From assembly GCA_021740245.1 (NCBI GenBank), contig JAIPAE010000009.1, positions 1 to 40,452 on the forward strand: DNA of 40,452 nucleotides. The letters are read 5' to 3'. The stretch comes from Bacteroidales bacterium. GTDB taxonomy: Bacteria; Bacteroidota; Bacteroidia; Bacteroidales; PWNQ01. The notes beneath the pieces were generated by a model. The model made no database searches, was not told where the DNA came from, and was given only the letters and a program-made list of their open reading frames with translations. The first letter of the stretch is position 1, and each line of letters starts with the position of its first letter. Below, piece after piece: positions 25,385 through 34,713 of this stretch. Both the position numbers and the translations under genes were made by a program.

Positions 25385-25927
25385 TTAGTGATCATCATCC
25401 GGCCAGCCGGTGCGTTTGTAGCCACTTATTTCAAAAGTGCCGCTGTATGCTGTATCTATGACATTGCCTGATGTGTCTACAGCCAGTTCGTCATAGGTAA
25501 CCATCATATAGATGCTGTCCGTTTTGTTGCCAGCATTCGTGGTATACTTATCTTCCCAGAATTTTCCGTCTGTAATATCCAGTTTCACGATAGAAGTATC
25601 GTTATAGGTATATTCGAAATCCTGTACATTGAAGGTAAGGTTATCCATATTTGCGTTTGCAACCACGGGAATCATTGAACCTGCTCCGTTAACCATGATA
25701 ACAGGTTCTTTGATAAGAATGTGTTTACCATCGTCAGCCGCTGTATTAGTTAGCGTCAAAAGATGATAATCTGCAACCATTGTTCCACCCATTGAGTAAG
25801 TAACCCAATATTCACCGTTCAGTGGAAAGGTAGAGGTTGTTTCCATTTCAGGCTCATCCATTGTCTCACAGGCGAATAATGCCGCAAGTCCAAGAATGAG
25901 TGCAAAAATTAATATTTTTCTATTCAT
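25385..25927 (-). CDS. SusCD-associated lipoprotein, probable lipid-binding hydrolase-like family
   Basis: The 180-residue protein has a lipoprotein signal (MNRKILIFALILGLAALFACE, acylated Cys20). The mature domain begins with an NGEYWVTYSMGG segment and has beta-strand-like repeats, ending in FEISGYKRTGWPDDDH. This layout, last in a SusC-SusD operon after an Ig-like lipoprotein, fits the small Bacteroidota family annotated as lipid-binding putative hydrolase, but I assign it by pattern and position, not by a diagnostic active site. It is likely on the outer-membrane surface, working with the SusCD pair. The start ATG is 23 bases after the preceding stop. A clear terminator follows. Confidence 0.65.
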   Translation of the reverse strand: MNRKILIFALILGLAALFACETMDEPEMETTSTFPLNGEYWVTYSMGGTMVADYHLLTLTNTAADDGKHILIKEPVIMVNGAGSMIPVVANANMDNLTFNVQDFEYTYNDTSIVKLDITDGKFWEDKYTTNAGNKTDSIYMMVTYDELAVDTSGNVIDTAYSGTFEISGYKRTGWPDDDH

Positions 25928-25950
25928 AATTATGTGCTTTTAAAGATTAA

Positions 25951-26583
25951 CTATTGTAATACCCATTCTAAAGTAAATATATATCCATAACCCTGAATAC
26001 CAAGTGTATATTCCAGCTTTGTGGCTGAATATGTGCCTGGCGTTTCCAAAACAGGACCAAATGGCGAACTGGTACTGAGAACAATGAGGTTACCTTGTCC
26101 GATATCTACAATTTTACCTGGAATTGGATATGGAGGGCCATAACCAAAGACATCCGTACATTCGTAAAGGCCGTCTTTAACTTTGGAAACGGACATGTTA
26201 GCATCTCCGTAATAGCCTCCGAAATAGTTACCACTTAAATCAGTAGCCGTAAGATCGCCATCATAGACGACCACGGTTCGGGTGATACTTTTAGAGAACC
26301 CGTCGCTGTTTGTGGCCGAGTAGTTAATGGTGTAAACACCTGTTTGAGTTTCATCCACAGTGCCTGTAGTGGTCACCGTGATTTCATCTCCACCCTCAAA
26401 AGCTTTAACGCCGGGTTCTGAGTATGCGGTTCCCAGCTCGAGGAAGTAATACTCAGGGCCTGTCATTTCAAATTCGGCGAATTTTGTGACCTTGGAAATC
26501 CCTTCGGTTTCCTTTTCACAACTCGCGAAGAGAAGGACAAAAGCCAATAATAATAAACTGCTGTATTTTAGTTGTTTTTTCAT
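25951..26583 (-). CDS. Surface lipoprotein with Ig-like (DUF5011-type) domain
   Basis: From the ATG at 26583 the protein has 210 residues, with a lipoprotein signal MKKQLKYSSLLLLAFVLLF and lipobox ASC. A start at 26613 would place ten residues before the signal and is less likely. The first mature domain has the DUF5011-type pattern: YYFLELGTAYSEPGVKAFEGG, then a DETQTGVYTINYSATNSDGFS strand pair and TRTVVVYDG. A second domain of about 115 residues (YFGGYYGDANMSVSKVKDG) is unrecognised. Such proteins occur in SusC-SusD operons and probably bind the transported glycan or lipid at the cell surface; the ligand is unknown. Confidence 0.72.
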   Translation of the reverse strand: MKKQLKYSSLLLLAFVLLFASCEKETEGISKVTKFAEFEMTGPEYYFLELGTAYSEPGVKAFEGGDEITVTTTGTVDETQTGVYTINYSATNSDGFSKSITRTVVVYDGDLTATDLSGNYFGGYYGDANMSVSKVKDGLYECTDVFGYGPPYPIPGKIVDIGQGNLIVLSTSSPFGPVLETPGTYSATKLEYTLGIQGYGYIFTLEWVLQ

Positions 26584-26613
26584 AACAATTTCGTTTTTGG
26601 TTAATGGTTTCAA

Positions 26614-28056
26614 TTAATCCTGATCCCACCAAACCGGTACAGTTACAGGTACCTGAGCTGGTGTGTTTGTATTAGCCTTTCTTTCTGAATCGGGGAATAG
26701 CAGACGAAGCAGGAAGTCGGTACCCAGTGCATTATCTACCGGAACGGTGAAAAAATCGGGATAACCGGTTCTTCTCCATTCTGTCCAGGCTTCCATGCCC
26801 TGGAATCTGGCCATTGCAGCCCATTTTTGAGTTATAATGGCTTCCAGTTGCTCAGCTTCGGTTCCTGAAGCGGGATATTCATATGCCCCACCTGAAGCAA
26901 TGAATGATGATCCGTCAAGACCATATTGTGCAAAGGCTGCCATAACACCATTTTCATAGTGTGTTTGGGCACTTCCGCCTAATCCATATATCAGCGCTAC
27001 TTCGGCTTGCAGAAAATGACTTTCTGCTGCTGAGATGAATTTCACAGGATCTGTTGGTTCCAAATGGACAACAGAAATATCATCAGGGTCAATATCAGAA
27101 GTTGGTGCGTTATGACTTCCCTGTGGCATAGCTGTGTACGTTCCGTTTACGGATTCGTTGTAAAGCTCCTGTAAGCGGGGATCAGAGTTTGGAGCCAGGA
27201 AGGAGTCAACCATAGTTTCACTGGCGCGAAGGTTATTCGGTGTGTTTAACTGGCGACGGTCCATTTCATAAAATGGATTACTCTTACTGTCTTGATCAAC
27301 AAAAACATCCATTTTAGCATCTATAGCCAGAAATTCGGCTCCCTGGTTATACATATCGGTAATGCCGTTTTCCGCAATTGTTGGATTAGCATAACGCTGA
27401 CGAAGATAGAACTTTAACTTAAGTGTATTGGCAAAACGAACCCATTGATCGAGATCACCATTAAAAATGAAATCTTTATCACCCGGGTTAGTAACTGAAC
27501 TTGCCGTTAAGTTTTTACCCAACGCATTATCAACATTGCTAATTAAATCGTCATATACAAAATCACCATCATCAAAGGCTGGGTTCAGGTTATCTGCACC
27601 TTGTAATGCTTCCGAATATGGGATTTTGTCATAAAGATCCACCAGTACCTGATAAGTGTAACTTTCCAGCACAGTGGCCATCAAATAGTAACTCCAGTTT
27701 GAGTTTGCTGATGATTTTTCTTTTACATCTTTGAAATCATTCAAAGCACCGGAATAGAGCTCTTCCCATGCAAAACGGTCGAGATCATCCGGGCTGAGGT
27801 TAAATGATGAATAGTTTTTATACTGGTTGGCAGAGTTTGCCTGTGTCCAGTATTGGCTCCAAATTCCTCCGGCTAGAGCATAGTTACCGCCAATGACTCC
27901 GGCCATCGAAGCTGTTGCTGCCGGGAAGATTTGTCCTGCCGTAGCCTCAGTTGCATTGTTAGGGTCATCATTCACATCCAGAAAATCTTTTTCACAACTG
28001 GCGAACAGACCGACAATGAGGCTTGCTATTATTGTTAATTTTAATATTTTCTTCAT
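26614..28056 (-). CDS. SusD/RagB-like nutrient-binding lipoprotein (SusD_like_2 group)
   Basis: SusD proteins sit on the outer membrane over a SusC channel and bind the nutrient. From the ATG at 28056 it has 480 residues (a GTG at 28065 would add three). The signal peptide ends at the lipobox FASCEKD. Early features are DFLDVNDDPNNATEA and ATASMAGVIGGNYALAGGIWSQYWTQ, typical of the SusD_like_2 branch, and SFLAPNSDPRLQELY and a late AALRWQ-like AAMARFQGMEAWTEWRRTGYPDF match the SusD C-terminus. It follows susC by 13 bases. No glycoside hydrolase is nearby, so the substrate class cannot be inferred. Confidence 0.88.
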   Translation of the reverse strand: MKKILKLTIIASLIVGLFASCEKDFLDVNDDPNNATEATAGQIFPAATASMAGVIGGNYALAGGIWSQYWTQANSANQYKNYSSFNLSPDDLDRFAWEELYSGALNDFKDVKEKSSANSNWSYYLMATVLESYTYQVLVDLYDKIPYSEALQGADNLNPAFDDGDFVYDDLISNVDNALGKNLTASSVTNPGDKDFIFNGDLDQWVRFANTLKLKFYLRQRYANPTIAENGITDMYNQGAEFLAIDAKMDVFVDQDSKSNPFYEMDRRQLNTPNNLRASETMVDSFLAPNSDPRLQELYNESVNGTYTAMPQGSHNAPTSDIDPDDISVVHLEPTDPVKFISAAESHFLQAEVALIYGLGGSAQTHYENGVMAAFAQYGLDGSSFIASGGAYEYPASGTEAEQLEAIITQKWAAMARFQGMEAWTEWRRTGYPDFFTVPVDNALGTDFLLRLLFPDSERKANTNTPAQVPVTVPVWWDQD

Positions 28057-28069
28057 AATTTTCACTTTT

Positions 28070-31000
28070 TTAGAATGTTACATTTAAATTAAACCCGAAT
28101 GATCTGGCTGTTGGGGCACCGGCAAATTCACCAAAAGCGCCAAAGAGATCATTACCAAATGTAGACATTTCAGGATCAACAAAGTTGTTTTCTTCCGGTG
28201 TCCAAATGATCAGGTTTCTGCCATACAGACCGAAACTGGCTGTGCTGATAGGTGTTTTAGAAAACCACTTATCCGGCAGATTGTAGCTAAACGTAATATC
28301 CCGTAGTTTTAGGAATGTCTTATCCAAAACATGCTCCTGAGACATCATGTTGTTGTCTGTTTGGTTCCAGTAGGTGAAAATATTAGCACGATCAATTTGA
28401 GCCGTATTTTCTACGTAAGTATCCGGAATTCCATCACCATCTGTATCAAATTCCTGAACCGAATTAGGAACAATAAATGGTTCACGGTCATTGTATGTAG
28501 TTTTTGTAGCATTACCTACAAAATAGTTAATACGTGCTGTATAAGCATACATGACACCACCTTTTCTGTAATCAACAGAAAAACCAAGATTGAAATCTTT
28601 ATATGTAAAGGAGTTATTTAATCCCATGGTGTAATCGCGTTCTGCTGTTCCGTATTCTTCTTTATTTTCAGCAGTTTTGGGTATACCGTTGCTGTTTACA
28701 ATTATTTTGCCATCATCTGTTTTCTTAGCAACTTCACCATAATAAACACCAATTGGTTTACCTTCTTCAGCAACAAAGTCGATACCATAAGCACCGTTAA
28801 TAACTACCTGATCAAGTCCTTCCGGTAATTTGACAACTTCGTTGTTGTTTTTGGCAAATGTGTATGTAATATCCCAACGGAAGTCATTAGTCTTAATCGG
28901 TGTTCCTTTCAACTGCAATTCCACCCCTTTGTTAGTAACTTCACCAAAGTTAAGTGTTTGCGATCGGTAACCTGTACTGGAAGCCAGTGGAACCTGGAAT
29001 ATCTGTCCATCTGTTGTTCTGTTGTAATAAGCAAAGTCAATGCCTAAACGGTTATCTAAGAAACGGAAGTCAGCACCAAGTTCAAATTCTGTTGTAATCT
29101 CCGGTTCCAGGTTTGGATTACCAATCAGGTTGGAAACTTCAAATGCATTTACACCACCGAGAGGAAAGTTGAATTCACCAAATCCGAAACGGACGTTGGA
29201 TGGAATAATAACCGAGTTGATCAGATAAGGTTGTGCATCATTACCTGTACGTCCCCATGCAACACGTAATTTCATATAATCAGAAAAATCTTGTATTGCC
29301 GGAACAGCGTCAGATAGGATAAACCCTATTGTTGCTCCCGGATAGAAGAAAGAATTGTTATCCTCCGGCAATGTTGAGGACCAATCGTTTCTGGCCGTCA
29401 TGGTGAGAAACAGGTAATCATTAAAAGCTACTTCAGCCTGTCCGTAAATACCATAAAGCCTTCTTTGTTCAATATAAGTATCGGCTTGTGGATCTTCGCT
29501 ACTGTTAGCCAGGTTATAGAAGTTTGGTATATCCAGGCTGGTTACTTCGGAAGTATGACGTTTAAAATAACGACTGTTCACATTCCATCCTGCAATACCA
29601 CCAATTTCCCAGGTGTCATTCAATCGTTTGGTGTAATTCAGTGTCAAATCACTGTTGAGCTCTTTTTGTCTGCTTGATTGTTCAATTACATTTCCAAAGA
29701 TGTCTTGTTTTGTGGAATTTGGCGATCCATCATCAGGTTTAGCCATGGCATTCCAGATTTTGATCGAGGTAGCGTTCACATCTTCCCCGATTCTCCATGT
29801 TACGTTAAGATTATCGTTGATTTTGTAATCTGCTGTAAAGTTACCGTATACACGATCGTTGCCTAGCTCATTTCCATTTTCGTTAATAATGAAATATGGA
29901 TTCGTAGCATAAGGTGTATAGAAGTTGTTGATATTATAAAATTTATTAGTATAGTCTTCCATATCCACAATGCTAAAGTCACGAGGAATCTGCATGATAT
30001 CCTGGAATAATGTAGCCGCATCACCACCTTGTCCGGCAGCAATTGTTTTGGCATCTCGTCTAATGTAATTGATATTACCAGTTAATGTGAAGCGGTTGCT
30101 AGTTACACTACCTTTAATAGTGAATGCATTACGATTCAGCATATCATTGTTAGTCGGAACATATCCATTACTATTAGTGTTACCATAGGAAGCATAGAAG
30201 GCACTATTTTGTCCTCCGGCACTGACTGCAACGCTGTTTTTATAACGTTGGCCTACATCGAAAAACTCACGAAGATTACCTTCCTGTGCTTCAAAAGGCT
30301 TGAGTAACCTGGAGTTATCAACGGTATTTCCCCAAAGGCGTTGTTTTCCGTCAAAGTGAGGTCCCCAGCTACCATTCTCATTGGAAGCCCATAAACCACT
30401 CCAGCCTTGACCGAATGTGTTTTGCAACTGTGGAAGACGAAGAGGTGTTGTAAATGTAGAACTTGTTGAGAAATTCACTTTCAGAGGTTGATTTTTTGAA
30501 CCACTTTTAGTTGTGATCATGATAACTCCGTTAGCAGCCCTTGAACCGTAAAGTGCAGTCGCAGCAGCACCTTTCAGGACATTGATGGACTCAATGTTTG
30601 CCGGATCAATAGCGCTTGCACCATTACCAAAGTCAAGCTGGTTATTCAGATCATTACTCTGAGCATTGGAACTGTTTGTAATTGGTGTACCATCAATTAC
30701 ATAAAGAGGTTGGTTATTACCGTTGATGGACGAATAACCCCTTAAAATAACACTTGATGAAGCAGTTGGTTGACCTGATACACTGTTGATGTTAACACCG
30801 GCAATTTTACCTTGCAGTGAAGTAATTGCATCTGGTGTTTGTGTCTTGGTTAATTCCTCCGAACCAACTTGTGAAGTAGCATAACCTAATTTTTTCTGAG
30901 ATCTTCTGATTCCCAGTGCTGTTACAACAACTCCTTCGATGTCCCTGGCTTCTGCCAATAAAGTAACATTGTAAACATTGGAAGCGGTGATCGGGACAAC

Positions 31001-31243
31001 TTTGGTCTGATATCCGACAAAAGAAAATCGAAGGGAATCAGCATCCTCCGAAATCGTCAGGTTAAAAGACCCTTCAGCATCAGTGGTCGTACCGACTGTT
31101 GTACCTTGAACAACAACTGAAACACCGGGCATAGTAGCCCCGTCTTCATCGGTAACTGTACCAGTGATTGTCCGGTTTTGTGCCTGTAATACTTGTAAGC
31201 CTAAAAATAGTAAGCCTACAAGTAGAAGCGTAATTTTTTTCAT
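28070..31243 (-). CDS. SusC/RagA-family TonB-dependent outer-membrane transporter
   Basis: The 1057-residue protein opens with a signal peptide (KKITLLLVGLLFLGLQVLQAQ), then a carboxypeptidase-D regulatory-like domain (RTITGTVTDEDGATMPGVSVVVQGT, to about residue 105). The plug domain has a LQGKIAGVNINSVSGQP segment and the SusC signature YVIDGTPIT. A long beta-barrel follows with repeated amphipathic strands and ends in FGFNLNVTF, with terminal Phe for barrel insertion. Length and order are normal for SusC. It is first in the operon with SusD and two lipoproteins, taking up a nutrient with TonB energy. No TAnnTTTG promoter was found upstream, so regulation by an ECF sigma or other factor is possible but unproven. 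Confidence 0.93.
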   Translation of the reverse strand: MKKITLLLVGLLFLGLQVLQAQNRTITGTVTDEDGATMPGVSVVVQGTTVGTTTDAEGSFNLTISEDADSLRFSFVGYQTKVVPITASNVYNVTLLAEARDIEGVVVTALGIRRSQKKLGYATSQVGSEELTKTQTPDAITSLQGKIAGVNINSVSGQPTASSSVILRGYSSINGNNQPLYVIDGTPITNSSNAQSNDLNNQLDFGNGASAIDPANIESINVLKGAAATALYGSRAANGVIMITTKSGSKNQPLKVNFSTSSTFTTPLRLPQLQNTFGQGWSGLWASNENGSWGPHFDGKQRLWGNTVDNSRLLKPFEAQEGNLREFFDVGQRYKNSVAVSAGGQNSAFYASYGNTNSNGYVPTNNDMLNRNAFTIKGSVTSNRFTLTGNINYIRRDAKTIAAGQGGDAATLFQDIMQIPRDFSIVDMEDYTNKFYNINNFYTPYATNPYFIINENGNELGNDRVYGNFTADYKINDNLNVTWRIGEDVNATSIKIWNAMAKPDDGSPNSTKQDIFGNVIEQSSRQKELNSDLTLNYTKRLNDTWEIGGIAGWNVNSRYFKRHTSEVTSLDIPNFYNLANSSEDPQADTYIEQRRLYGIYGQAEVAFNDYLFLTMTARNDWSSTLPEDNNSFFYPGATIGFILSDAVPAIQDFSDYMKLRVAWGRTGNDAQPYLINSVIIPSNVRFGFGEFNFPLGGVNAFEVSNLIGNPNLEPEITTEFELGADFRFLDNRLGIDFAYYNRTTDGQIFQVPLASSTGYRSQTLNFGEVTNKGVELQLKGTPIKTNDFRWDITYTFAKNNNEVVKLPEGLDQVVINGAYGIDFVAEEGKPIGVYYGEVAKKTDDGKIIVNSNGIPKTAENKEEYGTAERDYTMGLNNSFTYKDFNLGFSVDYRKGGVMYAYTARINYFVGNATKTTYNDREPFIVPNSVQEFDTDGDGIPDTYVENTAQIDRANIFTYWNQTDNNMMSQEHVLDKTFLKLRDITFSYNLPDKWFSKTPISTASFGLYGRNLIIWTPEENNFVDPEMSTFGNDLFGAFGEFAGAPTARSFGFNLNVTF

Positions 31244-31583
31244 AAGAACTGGATTTAGTTAGACAATTAATGTTTGGGATAAAATTAATAATAATTTAAC
31301 GCATGGCAAGGAATTATCCATTAAATTTTTTAACCATTATTCTAATCCAGTTGTAAATAATTAGTTTATATCAATGTAAGGCAATGTTTTTTAGCCTTTA
31401 TTTTAGCGATTATCAGTATTTATGGAATAGGTTTATATGAAATGGATGTAAAATAAAGACTTGTTTTTTGTGGTTGAAAAGTTGTTGAATAAATATTATA
31501 GAAATGTACTTTTTAAGGTGTAATTATGGCAATCGGACAATGAAAACACCAAAATAGTAATAAAAAAAAATACGTTATAAAAA
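31244..31583. other. Intergenic region upstream of susC
   Basis: About 340 bp between the FTCD terminator and susC, with no ORF. It should hold the susC promoter, but I find no minus-strand TAnnTTTG in it. An inverted pair, AACTGGATTTAG at 31247-31258 and CTAATCCAGTT at 31342-31352, flanks about 83 bases just upstream of susC and might be a regulatory structure. Confidence 0.45.
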
Positions 31584-31618
31584 AAAGCACCTTCAAAATC
31601 ATTTTTTGAAGGTGCTTT
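31584..31618 (-). terminator. Terminator of the hutI-FTCD operon
   Basis: A perfect 15-bp stem (31584-31598 with 31604-31618, core GCACCTTC/GAAGGTGC) with a five-base loop lies 33 bases below the FTCD stop. The stem's own T residues and the following T-rich stretch on the minus strand supply the tail. Confidence 0.82.
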
Positions 31619-31650
31619 AAGTAACTGCCTGTTATGAATAATTAAGCAGA

Positions 31651-33333
31651 TTATAGTTTGTTCTCAACCATATTTACAATTTCGCTTTCTGTCTTTTGCG
31701 CTTGTTCGTATATCTTGTTTGCTTCCTTTAGGATTTGATCGATAAACTTTTTATCTTCAAAGTCTTTTGTGTTGATTTTCACATTAAGGTAAGCACCCCT
31801 TACAGCGGCCATTGCACAAATAGCGCCAACGCCGGCATCGGATATGGAGCTTTCCATACCTTTTTCAGCCATGGCTTTCATGATTTCCATGGATTCGAAT
31901 GATGTTTTCATGACTCGATAAGGGATTTCAATAGCATACTTTGTTGCTTCATTAATAGCTTGCTGTCTGGCTTGCTTTTCCTTCTCTGATTTTTTCGGCA
32001 GTCTGAAAGCATGAATTATTTTATTAAATGCATTTGTATCTTCATCCACCAGGTAGAGTAATTCATCTTTCTTTTCCTGTCCTTTTTCAGCGATTACCGA
32101 AAATTCTTCCCAACGATGATCCCATCCTCTTTTGTGTGAGGATAAGTTCGCAACCATGGTTCCAAGAGAAACTCCAAGTGCACCTACGTATGCTGAAATA
32201 GAACCACCACCCGGTGCCGGGCTTTCGGAGGCAGTCTCGTTTGCGAAATCAGTTAATTGCATATCAACCAACTGATCCTTACTGTCTTCTTCCATTATAT
32301 ATTCAATGATCTTTTCTTCCGGTTTAAATTCAGTCAGATCATCAAGCCCCATGGATTTGACAGCAATCTTGATCAGCTCGTCCTCGGATACACCCAGAGA
32401 GCGTTCTTGCTTGTGCAGGAAGTATTTTCCGGCATCAAGCATGGCTTTTTTAGGAATAAGTCCTACTAATTCTGAGCCGGTAACCCTTATTCCCCGCTTG
32501 GCGGCTTTGTCAGCAACTTCATCAAATGCTTCATGAACAGATGTGATACTGATGTTAGTCAGGTTCATTGAGATTTGAGCAATTCCGTATTCTTCAATAT
32601 ACCAGCCAATTGCTTTTACTGCTTTTAAGGTTCCGGGTATCCATACTTTATTTTCGTTTTCATCCAACACGGGCTTTCCGGTAAGTTTACCACCTTCGCG
32701 TTTCACACGTCCCTTTTCACGGACATCAAACGCGACAGCATTGGCACGGCGTGTGGAGGTGGTGTTTAAATTAACATTAAAAGCAACCAGGAAATCACGA
32801 GCACCTACTGCAGTAACTCCTGATTTAGCATTAAATTTAGCAGGCCCGAAATCCGGTTTCCAGTTTGGGTCGGCCAGTTTTTCTTTCAGCCCTTCATATT
32901 CTCCTTTTCGGCAATTAGCCAGGTTTTTGCGCTCTTCTTTATAAGCTGCATGCTCGTAACAATAAACAGGAATATCCGTTTCTGTACCGATGCGTTTTGC
33001 CAGTTTTCTGGCATATTCCACTGTTTCTTCCATACTGATGTTGGAAACAGGAACGAATGGACAAACATCAGTGGCTCCAAAGCGTGGATGTGCGCCCGAA
33101 TGTTTGCTCATATCAATTAATTCGGATGCTTTTTTTACCGCCTGAAAAGCTGCTTCGCTTACTGCTTCGGGAGTACCCACAAAAGTAACAACCGTGCGGT
33201 TTGTATCTGCACCGGGGTCAACATCCAGTAAATTTACATCTTCTACTTTTTCAATTTCATCGGTAATCTGCTTTATAATACTCATGTCTTGTCCCTCACT
33301 GAAATTCGGGACACATTCAATAATTCGTTTCAT
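31651..33333 (-). CDS. Bifunctional glutamate formimidoyltransferase / formimidoyl-THF cyclodeaminase
   Basis: In histidine breakdown this fusion moves the formimino group from formiminoglutamate to tetrahydrofolate and then releases ammonia. Residues 1 to about 340 are the transferase (start RIIECVPNFSEGQD; SKHSGAHPRFGATDVCPF contains the likely catalytic His; later GVTAVGARDFLVAFNVNL). Residues from about 360 are the cyclodeaminase (ETASESPAPGGGSISAYVGALG, then DEDTNAFNKIIHAFRLPKK). The 560-residue length matches the fused enzyme. It ends at a strong terminator. It follows hutI by three bases, so the two form an operon. The other Hut genes, hutH and hutU, are not in the window. Confidence 0.93.
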   Translation of the reverse strand: MKRIIECVPNFSEGQDMSIIKQITDEIEKVEDVNLLDVDPGADTNRTVVTFVGTPEAVSEAAFQAVKKASELIDMSKHSGAHPRFGATDVCPFVPVSNISMEETVEYARKLAKRIGTETDIPVYCYEHAAYKEERKNLANCRKGEYEGLKEKLADPNWKPDFGPAKFNAKSGVTAVGARDFLVAFNVNLNTTSTRRANAVAFDVREKGRVKREGGKLTGKPVLDENENKVWIPGTLKAVKAIGWYIEEYGIAQISMNLTNISITSVHEAFDEVADKAAKRGIRVTGSELVGLIPKKAMLDAGKYFLHKQERSLGVSEDELIKIAVKSMGLDDLTEFKPEEKIIEYIMEEDSKDQLVDMQLTDFANETASESPAPGGGSISAYVGALGVSLGTMVANLSSHKRGWDHRWEEFSVIAEKGQEKKDELLYLVDEDTNAFNKIIHAFRLPKKSEKEKQARQQAINEATKYAIEIPYRVMKTSFESMEIMKAMAEKGMESSISDAGVGAICAMAAVRGAYLNVKINTKDFEDKKFIDQILKEANKIYEQAQKTESEIVNMVENKL

Positions 33334-33336
33334 ATA

Positions 33337-34593
33337 TCAATGGTTTTTTTCGTTATTGACTATTGTTTTGCCTTCTATAATGGTTTGCTTTACTTTGTTT
33401 GCTCCATAATAATAAGGTAAAAACTCATAATTCGGAATGTTTTTAGTGATGATCAGATTGGCTTTTTTACCTCTTGTTATTGTTCCGAGTTCATTTTCAA
33501 CGCCCATAGCATAAGCTGCGTTATGCGTTATTGCATTAATACTTTCTTCCGGTAACAACCGATATTTAATTGATCCCAGAGAGAGTATGAATTGCATATT
33601 CCCTGATGGTGAGGACCCTGGGTTAAAATCTGAAGCCATTGCTATGGGCAGACCGGCAATGATCATTTTTCTGGCTGGAGCATAGATTAATTCAAGAAAG
33701 AATGAAGCACCCGGCAATAAAGTCGGCATTGTAGCGGAATCTTTTAATACAGCAATTTCTTCGTCACCCGTGTATTCCAGGTGATCAACCGAAAGAGCAT
33801 TGTGTTTAACTCCGGTTTGTATTCCGCCGGAATAATCCAGCTCATTAGCATGGATTTTCGGAACAAGTTCGTATTTTGCCCCGGCTTCCAGAATACGTTC
33901 CGTTTCTTCAACGGTAAAGAAACCTCTGTCACAAAAAACATCTATATAATCAGCCAAATTCTCTTTCGCAACAGCCGGTATCATTTCATTGATTATAAGA
34001 TCGACATATTTACCCTGATTTTGTTTATACTCTGGAGGAACAGCATGAGCACCCAAAAAATTTGCTTTTATCGTTAGGGGACTGTCTTCTTTCAATCGCT
34101 TTATGACTCGGAGCATTTTTAACTCTCCTTCTGTTGTTAATCCATACCCGCTTTTGATCTCTACCGCTCCCGTACCATAGGATGCAATTTCATTAAGCCG
34201 CTGCATAGCTGATTCGTATAAGTCATCTTCCGATTTTTCAATGATCTTGCGTGCTGAATTCAATATCCCTCCGCCACGTTTGGCTATCTCCTCATAGGAT
34301 AAACCTTTTATCTTATCGATATATTCGATTTCCCGGGTTTCCGGAAAGACAATATGCGTATGAGGATCACAAAATGCAGGCATGACTAATGAGTCTGATG
34401 CATCAATTGTTTTATCAAAATTGGCTTCAGATAGTTCTGACATTTTGCCATAGTCAGTGATTTTGTCATCGTCTATTATAAGATATGCATCATTAAGAGT
34501 TGACAATTGAGCCATATCTGCACCTGCTACAAATCTTTGCGGACTTTCATCTGTCAGCAGTAATTGCTTTATATTGCTAATTAATGTTTTCAT
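33337..34593 (-). CDS. hutI: Imidazolonepropionase HutI
   Basis: HutI hydrolyses imidazolone-5-propionate to formiminoglutamate, the substrate of the FTCD gene right below it. This amidohydrolase has 418 residues with the metal motif PHTH in FCDPHTHIVF, followed by the family phrase YIDKIKGLSYEEIAKRGGGILNSARK. Further metal-site segments are a HANELDYSGG, a later DHLEYTG and a catalytic Asp in ASDFNPGSSPSG. The C-terminus closes with GKKANLIITKN and YYYGANKVKQTIIEG. It opens the operon, 57 bases from the divergent C10 protease frame. No promoter box was clear on this side. Confidence 0.94.
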   Translation of the reverse strand: MKTLISNIKQLLLTDESPQRFVAGADMAQLSTLNDAYLIIDDDKITDYGKMSELSEANFDKTIDASDSLVMPAFCDPHTHIVFPETREIEYIDKIKGLSYEEIAKRGGGILNSARKIIEKSEDDLYESAMQRLNEIASYGTGAVEIKSGYGLTTEGELKMLRVIKRLKEDSPLTIKANFLGAHAVPPEYKQNQGKYVDLIINEMIPAVAKENLADYIDVFCDRGFFTVEETERILEAGAKYELVPKIHANELDYSGGIQTGVKHNALSVDHLEYTGDEEIAVLKDSATMPTLLPGASFFLELIYAPARKMIIAGLPIAMASDFNPGSSPSGNMQFILSLGSIKYRLLPEESINAITHNAAYAMGVENELGTITRGKKANLIITKNIPNYEFLPYYYGANKVKQTIIEGKTIVNNEKNH

Positions 34594-34675
34594 GTTAAAT
34601 TAAACCTTTTTGATATGGATTACGAAAATATAAAAATCTGATCAAATGCTATGGAAATCATGCTTATTTCTTTTG

Positions 34676-34706
34676 TATTTTTGTCAGGTGTATACAAGCT
34701 TAGGAG
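34676..34706 (+). promoter_or_regulatory. -7 box and ribosome-binding site supporting the later C10 protease start
   Basis: TATTTTTG at 34676-34683 matches TAnnTTTG. AGGAG at 34702-34706 is seven bases before the ATG at 34714. The earlier in-frame ATG at 34651 lies upstream of this -7 box, so the later start, which directly begins the signal peptide, is preferred. Confidence 0.5.
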
Positions 34707-34713
34707 ACGTTTT

